From assembly GCF_001427285.1 (NCBI RefSeq), contig NZ_LMFV01000006.1:2031-37131 (forward strand): a stretch of DNA of 35,101 bases. Direction: 5' to 3'. The position numbers and the translations under genes are program-made. The notes under the pieces are model-generated. The model was not told the origin of the DNA and ran no database searches. It was given only the letters and a program-made list of their open reading frames with translations. Within the stretch, counting starts at the first letter, position 1, and each line of letters starts with the position of its first letter. Positions 16,352 through 23,738 of the stretch are shown here, piece after piece. This DNA is from Mesorhizobium sp. Root552. Its GTDB lineage: Bacteria > Pseudomonadota > Alphaproteobacteria > Rhizobiales > Rhizobiaceae.

Positions 16352-16696
16352 CTAACCCGCTACCATCAGGTTCATGCGGACAAGCACGCCCTGCACGAAG
16401 ATCGGGCCGGGATGGTCGATGTTCCGTTCGCGCCCCTGGATGACGATCTTGTCGTCCTTTTTGAGCGGCAGCAGCGAGGCGAGGCCTGTAGGGCTGAGCA
16501 CCACCCTCGAATGCGTCGCCTTGATGTCGCCGACCATCTCTTCCGGCTTAACCGCGCGCACCGCTGCCGGCACATTCTCAATGTCCGTCTTGGGCCGTGG
16601 CGTCCCCGACGAGGCCATGTAGCGGCGCACGGTCACTTTCTCCCCCGCCCGAAGCAGTGAAGCGTCCAGATCGGCTATGATCGATTCCGGGTTCAT
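16352..16696 (-). CDS. Head-tail joining protein (114 aa)
   Basis: Starts at MNPESIIADLDASLLRAGEK (ATG 16696), which overlaps the upstream stop as ATGA; an upstream start four residues earlier is less likely. The rest is a small beta domain (VTVRRYM..., KDDKIVIQGRERNIDHPGPI) of the size and place of head-closure/stopper proteins such as lambda gpFII or SPP1 gp16. The resemblance is in architecture and order; no residue signature proves it. Confidence 0.55.
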   Translation of the reverse strand: MNPESIIADLDASLLRAGEKVTVRRYMASSGTPRPKTDIENVPAAVRAVKPEEMVGDIKATHSRVVLSPTGLASLLPLKKDDKIVIQGRERNIDHPGPIFVQGVLVRMNLMVAG

Positions 16697-16968
16697 TTCG
16701 TCTTGCACCGGAGAACCGCTGTTTCGTCATAGGTCCGCCCGCCGGCCGTCGTGATGCGGTTGGTCAAGCGATACGTCTCACCGTCCGTTCCGCCAGAAAG
16801 CCAGATCGTGGTGGTGTCGTCGGTAAAGGTGTCGCTGTCCTTGGTGAGGCCAGTGGGCATGAGCCACACCGATGTGCCGATAGTGTCGGTCAGGAGAAGG
16901 TCAGCCCACACCAGCCCGAAATCCTTGATCTCGTCGGGGTCCTTCACAGCTTGCCATTTTGTCGTCAT
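16693..16968 (-). CDS. Small structural protein, possible fibre-tail adaptor type
   Basis: 91 aa with the pattern DFGLVWADLLLTDTIGTSVW, then IWLSGGTDGETYRLTNRIT and TTAGGRTYDETAVLRCKTK. This D-W..W..DTI..S.W / GG..G..Y..TN.I.T..GR plan is common in small virion proteins of proteobacterial phages, some labelled fibre-tail adaptors; I recall the label but cannot confirm it here. ATGA overlaps at both ends couple it to its neighbours. Probably an immunoglobulin-like adaptor near the neck or on the 542-aa repeat protein. Confidence 0.55.
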   Translation of the reverse strand: MTTKWQAVKDPDEIKDFGLVWADLLLTDTIGTSVWLMPTGLTKDSDTFTDDTTTIWLSGGTDGETYRLTNRITTAGGRTYDETAVLRCKTK

Positions 16969-18593
16969 GCCGCAGCAGCCCTTCGATTTTCGCTCGCAAC
17001 ACGGGCAAAGCGCTGTTCCGCCGCTACACGGCCAAACCGGCTTTCCGGTTGAACGCGTGCAAACCTGATTTCAGCCACGATGCGGCCAAGCCGGTCGCTT
17101 GGCGTGGGGTATACAGGCGGCGGCAGGGCAGAGATTGCGCCGGTCGCCGTGACCGTATCGTCCGCTTCGGCAACGGCGGCATCGCCGGTGATCGCCAGCG
17201 AGGCATCGGCCCCGACAGTGTCACCGTCTTCGGCAATGGTGCCCTGCCCGGTTAGGGAAAGGCTGCCAGCTCCTGCAACTGTGTCGTCGCCTTCCTGGAC
17301 CGAACCTGCAGCGCTGATATCCAGCGCTGCCGTGGATGCGACAATGTCGCCCTCTTCCGAGACGGTACCGAAGCCTGCAAGATCAAGCGTTCCCGTCGCA
17401 GAAACGATGTCGTCGTCTTCGGTGACAGACGCCGAGCCGGCGATCCCACCGCCCGAGGTCGCTACGACAACGTCGTCATCCTCTGCAATGTCCGCCGCGC
17501 CGGTGATGGCGAGCGTTGCGCCCGAGCTTACGCCGTCATCATCTTCAAGAACCGACCCAGCGCCCGCGATATCCAGCGTGGCGGCAGATGAAACGCCATC
17601 GTCGTCTTCAACAACGGCGGCAGCGCCGGCCAGGTCGACGGTGCCCGTTCCTGATACTGTGTCGCCTTCCTCGCTGATCGTCGCCGAACCGGAAACGTCC
17701 AGAGCGCCAGTTGCAGCGGCGGTGTCGTCTTGCTCTGTGACGGTCGCCGATCCCGACAGGTCGAGCGCGCCGGTGCCGGAAGCGGTATCGTCCCCTTCAT
17801 TGACCGAAGCAGCGCCCTGAACGTCGAGCGTTCCGGTCCCCGTCGCAGTGTCCGAGGCTTCCGTGATCGACGACGCACCGGCGATGTCCAGGGTGCCGGT
17901 ACCCGAAGCCGTGTCCGCATCTTCGGTAATCGAAGCGGAGCCAGATATCCCGCTACCGCCGCTCGCCTTCTTGAAGGCGATGATCATGGCGGAATGGGAT
18001 TGCTTGGTGAACGGGAACGACGCCGACGTGTTGTAGGCCGTCGAACCGTTGGCCGTTACGTCCAGGTAGGCACCGCCGATATTGTCGCGTGTTCCGGTTG
18101 CTGAAACCGGGCCAGATGACCCTGTGTGAGTAAAGCCGTTGGTGAAGCCCGTAAGGTCGCCCGACATATCGCCCGACGAGTTGGACGAACCGAACGCAGT
18201 CAGGACAAGCCGGTCGCCAGCGGAAGGAGTAATGTTCGGCGTCGTGGCGCTTCCGGCGCTCGATATGGCCAGTGTGCCGTTTGACGTGTCGTAGGGTGAA
18301 CCGTCAAACGGCCCTGCATATTCCTCCATCACCCACGACGAATTCGCAGCAGACCCGATGGTGTAGTTTACGCTGGTTTCACCAGTTGAGATTTTCCACC
18401 AGAAATACCCACCGTGGTAGGTCTCCTGCTTCATCCCGGTCGATTGCGTCCAACCAGACGGTGGGGAAGCCGCGTAATCGTCCGCCGCCACCTTCAGCGT
18501 CAGCAGGTTGCCAGCCGTGGAGGCCGAACCAAGTGACGCCGTTACCGTGGCAAGGGTCGATGTCCCCTCTGCGGATTTGACCGGGGCAGCCAT
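16965..18593 (-). CDS. Repeat-rich structural protein (possible neck/head fibre)
   Basis: 542 aa in three parts. Residues 1-215 look like a globular beta domain (PSGWTQSTGMKQETYHGGYF...), similar in style to fibre or decoration domains. Residues 218-487 are 12 full and one partial copy of a 21-aa repeat, GxAS(V/I)TEDDDTxSxTGTLDI, very acidic and Ala/Gly/Thr-rich, each likely two short strands. The C-terminus (488-542) contains a second short repeat, RFARVxxE (four versions), rich in Arg. It sits among head-tail connector genes, so a fibre or whisker at the neck or a head decoration is likely. The basic tail may dock to the acidic partner proteins. Function inferred. Confidence 0.6.
   Translation of the reverse strand: MAAPVKSAEGTSTLATVTASLGSASTAGNLLTLKVAADDYAASPPSGWTQSTGMKQETYHGGYFWWKISTGETSVNYTIGSAANSSWVMEEYAGPFDGSPYDTSNGTLAISSAGSATTPNITPSAGDRLVLTAFGSSNSSGDMSGDLTGFTNGFTHTGSSGPVSATGTRDNIGGAYLDVTANGSTAYNTSASFPFTKQSHSAMIIAFKKASGGSGISGSASITEDADTASGTGTLDIAGASSITEASDTATGTGTLDVQGAASVNEGDDTASGTGALDLSGSATVTEQDDTAAATGALDVSGSATISEEGDTVSGTGTVDLAGAAAVVEDDDGVSSAATLDIAGAGSVLEDDDGVSSGATLAITGAADIAEDDDVVVATSGGGIAGSASVTEDDDIVSATGTLDLAGFGTVSEEGDIVASTAALDISAAGSVQEGDDTVAGAGSLSLTGQGTIAEDGDTVGADASLAITGDAAVAEADDTVTATGAISALPPPVYPTPSDRLGRIVAEIRFARVQPESRFGRVAAEQRFARVASENRRAAAA
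17133..17942 (-). repeat. 63-bp tandem repeat array (12.9 units)
   Basis: Encodes residues 218-487 of the 542-aa protein. Units are 21 codons long and keep the TEDDDT core while differing at most other sites; unit 8 is the most divergent (loses TGTLDI). Copies differ at DNA level, so the array is old rather than a recent slip product, but the unit length is strictly conserved. Confidence 0.85.
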
Positions 18594-18614
18594 CTACCGA
18601 CCCTTCCTGGCCGA

Positions 18615-19022
18615 TCAGGCATTGCCGGCGGCGCGGCTGTAACCCGTGATCGTGAAGTTCTGGCCAGCGGCAAACGAAGTGTTGTCGACGGTGAGGTCCC
18701 CGCCGCCACCAGTTGCGGTAACGCTGCCCTGCTCATGGCAGGTTACGCCGTCTGAGGCATAAATGCGATAGTGCGCCGCCGTGCCGGTCGCATCGGCGCT
18801 GCTGTCCTGCCAAGTGCCGGATTTGGCCTTGGTGCCGCTCGATGCGTTGGCCATCCAGTCGGACGGAAGTGTCAAGCTGGCAAGCACCGTTCCGGCATCG
18901 GCAGCGGCGCAGTTTGCTGGCTGCGCCCCTGTCCTGATCTTCAGGATAGGCGACGTGCCGACGGTGGTTTCAAAGGCGTCGAGTCTTGCATTGCGCACGG
19001 CAACCGAGTTCTGGACGGTCAT
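18615..19022 (-). CDS. Structural-operon protein (135 aa)
   Basis: Starts MTVQNSVAVRNARLDAFETT at ATG 19022 with AAGGAG 6 nt upstream; a TTG five codons earlier overlaps the preceding gene and is less likely. The rest is Ala/Gly/Thr-rich with VLASLTLPSDWMANASSGTK, AHYRIYASDGVTCHEQGSVT and a FAAGQNFTITGYSRAAGNA end, a beta-sandwich-like composition. Small proteins like this precede fibre or adaptor genes in many phages of proteobacteria. Exact role unknown; possibly a neck or head decoration protein. Confidence 0.55.
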   Translation of the reverse strand: MTVQNSVAVRNARLDAFETTVGTSPILKIRTGAQPANCAAADAGTVLASLTLPSDWMANASSGTKAKSGTWQDSSADATGTAAHYRIYASDGVTCHEQGSVTATGGGGDLTVDNTSFAAGQNFTITGYSRAAGNA

Positions 19023-19033
19023 TGCATTCTCCT

Positions 19034-19648
19034 TCAATAAACGCGGAGGGTGGACAGCAGTCGGTCGCAGGTGCGCTCGACGATGTTGCTCGCTTGGTCA
19101 GACAGGGTGAATTGCCGCGTCTCGACGTCCGGTATCTCGACCGAGCGGAGGTAGAGGCTTTCCACGGAAAGGGATTTGAGGTGCTGCACCGACAGGATGA
19201 TGGCCTGCCGCGCGCGTTCGGGTACTTCACCCGTTTTGCCTGCCCCGCTGCCGTTGTAGCCGGCCTGATAGACGACACGCACAGCGTCGGGAGTGCATTG
19301 CGTCGCCGGGAAGGAATAGCCCAGCCCGAACCAGACACGCTTATCGGCAAACCGGTAATCGGCCTCGTCGATGGTCCGTTCGATCCCGTCGCGGTCCAGA
19401 TAGTTGATGGAAACAACCTTGATGACAGGCGGGAATGGCAGGAGGAAATTCCAGCCACAGAACCCCGGCATGGTGAGTTCAAGGGTCTGCGGCCCGAGAC
19501 ACCGGCCCAGCCATCCGGTCGGGCCGTCGATCTCTTCGGTCACCGCCGCAATCATCGCCGCCACCGTGGCGTCACCGCCCGAGTGAGAGCCGGCAATATC
19601 GGACGGCTCCACAATCGGATCAGGTGGAATGATCACGCGAACGGTCAT
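19034..19648 (-). CDS. Head-tail connector (HK97 gp6-like adaptor)
   Basis: 204 aa. The order helix, long beta loop, helices fits the adaptor of HK97 phages: EEIDGPTGWLGRCLGPQTLE near the N-terminus, LPFPPVIKVVSINYLDRDGI and RVVYQAGYNGSG in the middle, VPERARQAIILSVQHLKSLS at the end. These are features of the gp6/phiE125 gp8 connector family that forms a ring below the portal. It follows the capsid genes, as expected. Confidence 0.75.
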   Translation of the reverse strand: MTVRVIIPPDPIVEPSDIAGSHSGGDATVAAMIAAVTEEIDGPTGWLGRCLGPQTLELTMPGFCGWNFLLPFPPVIKVVSINYLDRDGIERTIDEADYRFADKRVWFGLGYSFPATQCTPDAVRVVYQAGYNGSGAGKTGEVPERARQAIILSVQHLKSLSVESLYLRSVEIPDVETRQFTLSDQASNIVERTCDRLLSTLRVY

Positions 19649-19652
19649 GGGC

Positions 19653-20024
19653 TTAGTCGATCAGGAAGATGAACTTGCCGGTCTTGGCGTTGCCGCCCTG
19701 AGCCAGCACGATCTTGATGCGGTCGTTGCCGAGACCAATCTTGTCCTGAACGGCAGTGCCGCCCGAGGCAAAGAGGGAAGCCGTGCCGTCGGCTGCTTGT
19801 GTGGCCGCGCGCGGATAGGCAGTGAAGCCGGCCGCGACGTTGGTTCGGGAAACCAACGCTTCGCCGGTGGCTTCCGCGGTAATGGTCATGTCGACCGTGT
19901 TCGGATAGGCGTTGGCTCCATCCGGCACATAGACGGCGCTGTGAAGCTTGCCGCTGATGCGGGGCGAATAGGCGGTGGCGCTGCCGTCTGCGGCAGTCGT
20001 AACGCTGAGTGTAGCGCGGCGCAT
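19653..20024 (-). CDS. Head-associated beta protein (123 aa)
   Basis: Begins MRRATLSVTTAADGSATAYS (ATG 20024); the longer upstream frame is Pro/Arg-rich and out of phase with the neighbour, so rejected. The product is Ala/Gly/Thr-rich and strand-rich, ending IKIVLAQGGNAKTGKFIFLID. It lies between the capsid-side 87-aa protein and the connector gene. I recognise the type from HK97-like rhizobial phages but know of no assigned role; a head decoration or neck subunit is likely. Confidence 0.55.
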   Translation of the reverse strand: MRRATLSVTTAADGSATAYSPRISGKLHSAVYVPDGANAYPNTVDMTITAEATGEALVSRTNVAAGFTAYPRAATQAADGTASLFASGGTAVQDKIGLGNDRIKIVLAQGGNAKTGKFIFLID

Positions 20025-20025
20025 G

Positions 20026-20289
20026 TCAGTTCTCCAAGGTTGTGGCGGTATCGCCGGGGTTGGCCGGTTCGGCCTTCGCCTTGCGGCTGGTGACGGCCTT
20101 ATTCGCCGGAGCGGCGGGTTCGGCCTTCGCCTCTTCGGCGTGGGCATGGTCGACAACGGCAAACTTCGTGGGATGACGGCTCATCAGTTCTTCGCCGAGC
20201 GACTTGCTGACGACGAACTCTTCGTTCGGGCGAAGACTGTCTGACTTCACCGAACTGATGCTGATCTGGTCGAGTGCTTTGAGTTTCAT
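20026..20289 (-). CDS. Small head-operon protein with Ala/Glu/Lys tail (87 aa)
   Basis: An N-terminal ordered part (MKLKALDQISISSVKSDSLR, PNEEFVVSKSLGEELMSRHP) is followed by a low-complexity Ala/Lys/Glu/Pro tail from about residue 48. AAGGAG lies 6 nt before the ATG. It is the first gene after the capsid gene and its hairpin. The ordered part resembles a short domain seen next to capsid genes in alphaproteobacterial phages; role unknown. Confidence 0.6.
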   Translation of the reverse strand: MKLKALDQISISSVKSDSLRPNEEFVVSKSLGEELMSRHPTKFAVVDHAHAEEAKAEPAAPANKAVTSRKAKAEPANPGDTATTLEN

Positions 20290-20312
20290 GACGATCTCCT
20301 TCGGCTCATAGA

Positions 20313-20338
20313 GACGCCGCCGAAGACTCAGCGGCGTC
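20313..20338 (-). terminator. Hairpin after the capsid gene
   Basis: Perfect 8-bp stem GACGCCGC/GCGGCGTC with a 10-nt loop, in the 68-bp gap between capsid stop and the 87-aa gene. It lacks a clear U tract, so it probably attenuates or protects the capsid mRNA end rather than stopping all transcription. Confidence 0.5.
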
Positions 20339-20357
20339 CTTGATCAACCGACCTCGA

Positions 20358-21665
20358 TCAGAGGGCCAGCGCGTCGCTGAAGTCGCCCTTGACGAAGGAC
20401 TCGGGACGGTAGACCGCGAGAGCAAGGCGCTCTTCGGCGCGGACCGTGACGAGGTTCTTGCGGAAGTTGTCGCTGTCCTCGGTGGACAGTTCGACGTTGG
20501 CTTCCTCGCGGTCGAAAATCTGCGCTCCGAGCTGGAATGCACCAGTCAGGAACTTGTCGACCGTCATGGCCTGCGTCTCGACCACCGGCAGGCGCCAGAG
20601 GCGAGGTTCAGAGCCACCCTGCGGATTGGCGAACAGATATGCGCCTTCGTCGGTCTTGGTCAGTTCAATGTCTGCCCAATCGGACGGGTGCATGACGATG
20701 CCGTTCGCAGGGTATTCCGCAAGGAAGGCTTGCAGGATAGCCAAGCGGATAACGTCGATCTTCGTCAGGTTGCCCGCAGCGGTCGGAACAATCGGCGCAA
20801 CATAGGCCGAAGCCTGCGTATAGATGCCGTTGAGGTCCGTGCCGGCACCGCCGCCGTTGAGGAGCTGATTTTCCTCGACATAGCGCAGCCCGTAGCGCAG
20901 ACGCCCGTCCAGATAGGAGCGGAGCTGCGGCACGTCGTCGAGGATCGACTTGTGCGCCAATACCCAGTGAGCAATCGTGGTGACGGCGGTGGTCACCAGA
21001 TCGAACTTGATTTCAGACTGAGGCTTGGCAGCTCCGGAAGTCTCGGAAACCGTTGCAGCGCTGTTTGTGAAGCCCGTTTCCTTGACGTACTGGATCGCGT
21101 TCGACGAGGTGTTGCCGGGCGTAAGCAGGTCGCGGATCGTCATGCGACGTTCAGGCGGGGCGATGATGCCGGCCTGGCGCTGCGGAACGATCAGGTCACC
21201 CGCCGAACCATCTGCATCCGTGGTGAGAGAGGTGATGATCGCCTTCTGAGCCACGGAAATGCTGATCGATCCCTTCGACTTCTTTGAAGCGATGAACGCC
21301 TTGATGTCGTCGTTCTCGGTGACCATCTCGCCGAACGATTTACGCTTTTCGTTGCTGTGGTTGCCGCCGACCATCTTCTGTTCGAGTTCCGTCATGCGGG
21401 CTGAAAGATCGCCGTGCTTGATCAGGGCCTCGTCGGCAGACTTCTTGGTCTCTTCGGTGATCTTTCCGAGGTTCTTCAGCTCGGTATTGGTCTTTTCGGC
21501 CTGTTCCTTGACCTGATCGGCAGCCTTCTTGAGGTCTGCGGCGAGGGAGGTCAGATCGGTCTCGTTCGCGCCGCCGTCGTCAGACGGTGCAAAGCAGATG
21601 CGGGGCCCAATGGCGGAGGATGCGAGGCGAGCGATGCCGCCCGCAAGGATGCGGTTGGTGTTCAT
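20358..21665 (-). CDS. Major capsid protein, HK97 fold
   Basis: 435 aa. The N-terminal 35-105 is a helical, Lys/Glu-rich delta (scaffolding) region (LAADLKKAADQVKEQAEKTN), removed by the prohead protease. The mature part has the HK97 landmarks: SAGDLIVPQRQAGIIAPPER (N-arm), VKETGFTNSAATVSETSGAA, the spine helix region with DVPQLRSYLDGRLRYGLRYV, and the C-terminal LVTVRAEERLALAVYRPESF. AAGGAA precedes the ATG by about 9 nt. No separate scaffold gene is seen, in line with the fused delta domain. Confidence 0.95.
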   Translation of the reverse strand: MNTNRILAGGIARLASSAIGPRICFAPSDDGGANETDLTSLAADLKKAADQVKEQAEKTNTELKNLGKITEETKKSADEALIKHGDLSARMTELEQKMVGGNHSNEKRKSFGEMVTENDDIKAFIASKKSKGSISISVAQKAIITSLTTDADGSAGDLIVPQRQAGIIAPPERRMTIRDLLTPGNTSSNAIQYVKETGFTNSAATVSETSGAAKPQSEIKFDLVTTAVTTIAHWVLAHKSILDDVPQLRSYLDGRLRYGLRYVEENQLLNGGGAGTDLNGIYTQASAYVAPIVPTAAGNLTKIDVIRLAILQAFLAEYPANGIVMHPSDWADIELTKTDEGAYLFANPQGGSEPRLWRLPVVETQAMTVDKFLTGAFQLGAQIFDREEANVELSTEDSDNFRKNLVTVRAEERLALAVYRPESFVKGDFSDALAL

Positions 21666-21683
21666 GGTAGTGGTTCCTTTGGA

Positions 21684-22376
21684 TCAGGTGGCTGAGAATC
21701 CGGCCACTGCGGCACGTAGCGCCTTCAGGGCAGTGTCGGACGGTTGCTTCGCCTTCTCACCCTCGGACTCACTCCGAATGGCTTTCGCATAGCCGACAGA
21801 GGCGATCTGTACGGCCATGGCTTTCGGGACACCTGCCTCACGCAGGATATCCTCGAATTCCTTGACAGGCATGGGTTCGCCATCGCGGAGGCGACGGGCG
21901 AATTCGTCCATGCGTTCCGACTTCACCGCCTCGATACGAGCGCGGCGGTTGGCTGGGAATGAAACGGGGCTGATTTCCCAAAGGTCCAGCTTCTTCAGAA
22001 TGCGGATGCCCTGTTCCTGATCGGCGTCGAGTTCGCGATAGCCGATGGAAAGGCCACGAACGGCCTTGTTCTTCATCAGGACATGGACCTCCTTGGCCCG
22101 CTGGACTTCGGTCAGCAGCCGGCCTTTGCCCCAAAGGCCCTTGGCGTCTTCTGCGAGGTCTTCCCACACGCCGATAGGCTCGTCCGGATTATGCTGCCAG
22201 AGCATGAGAACCGAAGTCCCCTCTCGCTTGTGGCGGGCAAGGCTCTCGACGAAAGCGCCGGGAACGACCTTTTCGCCATAGCTGTCGACATTGCCGAAAA
22301 TCGAGCCGTAGCCTTCAAAGGTGCCGTCTTCCGAGAGGCCCTTGACCTCCAGGGTGAAATCCTTGGTTTTCAGCAT
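21684..22376 (-). CDS. Prohead protease (HK97 family, S78/U35)
   Basis: 230 aa. Catalytic His62 in QHNPDEPIG, Ser110 in AVRGLSIGYRE and the acidic residue in DLWEISPVSFPAN (Glu134) are visible in the usual order. The enzyme co-assembles in the prohead and trims the capsid delta domain and itself. A GAGG site lies in the final codons of the portal gene, 8 nt before the ATG, which suggests coupling. The C-terminal 150-230 is helical and probably scaffolding-like. Confidence 0.95.
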   Translation of the reverse strand: MLKTKDFTLEVKGLSEDGTFEGYGSIFGNVDSYGEKVVPGAFVESLARHKREGTSVLMLWQHNPDEPIGVWEDLAEDAKGLWGKGRLLTEVQRAKEVHVLMKNKAVRGLSIGYRELDADQEQGIRILKKLDLWEISPVSFPANRRARIEAVKSERMDEFARRLRDGEPMPVKEFEDILREAGVPKAMAVQIASVGYAKAIRSESEGEKAKQPSDTALKALRAAVAGFSAT

Positions 22377-22379
22377 TGG

Positions 22380-23738
22380 TCAGTCCTCGTGATCCAGCCG
22401 CAGCAGTTCTATTGGCTGGCGCTGAATGGTCGCTTTCATGCGCGCCGCGATCATCGCTTCGAAGTCACCACCGAAGAGAAGATTCATCATCGCCGAGCGG
22501 ATTTGCTGTTCCGGCGTCACTCCGCCGGCTTGGTTGCCCAGCATCGACAGCGGAGCAAGGTTCGTCTGTGCCGTCAGTTCGTCGGACCCGGCGATATGCG
22601 GGAGGTTCATCTTCTGGCGGGCTTCAGCGCGGGTCATGACGCCGTTTTGAACCATCTGCGAAATGAACGCGGCCTTGGCCTGGCTGTCGGCCTGCAACAG
22701 GGCTTCGCGGTTGTACTCGGCGAAGTATTTCTTTCGTTCGACGGGTGAAAGCAGTTGTTTGTCGATGGCCTGTTCGATCCCGGTAAGAAGAGGGTCGAGG
22801 TCGAGCGTCACCCAGCCAAGCATGATCTGTTCGACGCCGCTGCCGAACATGGTCTGGCTCTTCGAAGTGTGTCCAACAAGAATCGGCGGGGTATCGAACC
22901 AGCGGCAGACATCCTCGACATTGAAGGCACGGCTTTCGAGTAACTGCGCATCGGCGGGCGACATCGACAGGGGTTCGAAGCTCCATCCTTCGGGAAGAGG
23001 CATAACCTTGCCGGTCTGCGAGGATCCCGCGAACTTTACGAACAGGTCGACCAGCTCTTCGCGCTGCTCCTTGTTCGATTTGACCTTGTCGCCTGCCTTC
23101 AGGAAGCCCGAGACTTGTAGACCGTGCTGGAAGGTCTTCGCCGCCGTCTCATCCGCGGCAAGCGCGAGACCCAAGGTGTGACGCCCGAAGCCGACGGCCG
23201 ACAAACCGGTGTCTCCGCCGAGCGTAAGACCTCGGATATGGAAAATCTCTTGATCCGAATATTCCTTGGTTCCGTCGGTGTCGCTGAAGCGGTAGAGGCG
23301 CTTACCGTTCCTACGCGAAACGCTCATCCGGTCAGGACGAAGGAACCGCAAGGCCACGATCCTATCACCGACACGCTGCTTTTCCGCGTAGGCATTGCCC
23401 CACAGGTCGCGCGCCGCGATCATCGAGCCCCAAAATTCGGCCGGCGTCTGCTCCGCGTTCGGGCTTTCGTGCACCAGCTCGTAAAGCCAGTGGTTCTTGA
23501 CCGGCATCGATCCGTCTTCGGTGCGCTCATGCACGTTGATCGGAAGCGCGCCGACCACACCTTGCTTTAGGCGTACGCAGCGCCATGCCGTCGACAAATT
23601 CAGCGTGGTTTCGGCATTCACCACCTTGCCGGCGTGATTGTCGAGGCCCCAGCCCCACTTGTCGGAAGGGGCCGTCAGCTTGACAGATCGACGTTCGAAC
23701 AGGCCGAAGCCCGACTTGATGCGCTCGACGATGCTCAT
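22380..23738 (-). CDS. Portal protein, HK97 family
   Basis: 452 aa from ATG 23738, which overlaps the TerL stop as ATGA; a start five residues earlier is possible. The sequence has the HK97-type portal pattern: NLSTAWRCVRLKQGVVGALP, the WGNAYAEKQRVGDRIVALRF stretch, EIFHIRGLTLGGDTGLSAVG and the late FAEYNREALLQADSQAKAAF. Twelve copies form the ring through which DNA is packed. The C-terminus (about 395-450) is variable. Confidence 0.93.
   Translation of the reverse strand: MSIVERIKSGFGLFERRSVKLTAPSDKWGWGLDNHAGKVVNAETTLNLSTAWRCVRLKQGVVGALPINVHERTEDGSMPVKNHWLYELVHESPNAEQTPAEFWGSMIAARDLWGNAYAEKQRVGDRIVALRFLRPDRMSVSRRNGKRLYRFSDTDGTKEYSDQEIFHIRGLTLGGDTGLSAVGFGRHTLGLALAADETAAKTFQHGLQVSGFLKAGDKVKSNKEQREELVDLFVKFAGSSQTGKVMPLPEGWSFEPLSMSPADAQLLESRAFNVEDVCRWFDTPPILVGHTSKSQTMFGSGVEQIMLGWVTLDLDPLLTGIEQAIDKQLLSPVERKKYFAEYNREALLQADSQAKAAFISQMVQNGVMTRAEARQKMNLPHIAGSDELTAQTNLAPLSMLGNQAGGVTPEQQIRSAMMNLLFGGDFEAMIAARMKATIQRQPIELLRLDHED

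Noticed and set aside
17080..17820. 246-aa rightward ORF rich in Ser/Pro/Ala repeats
   Set aside because: Antisense of the 63-bp repeat array; the repeat pattern is inherited from the real leftward gene.
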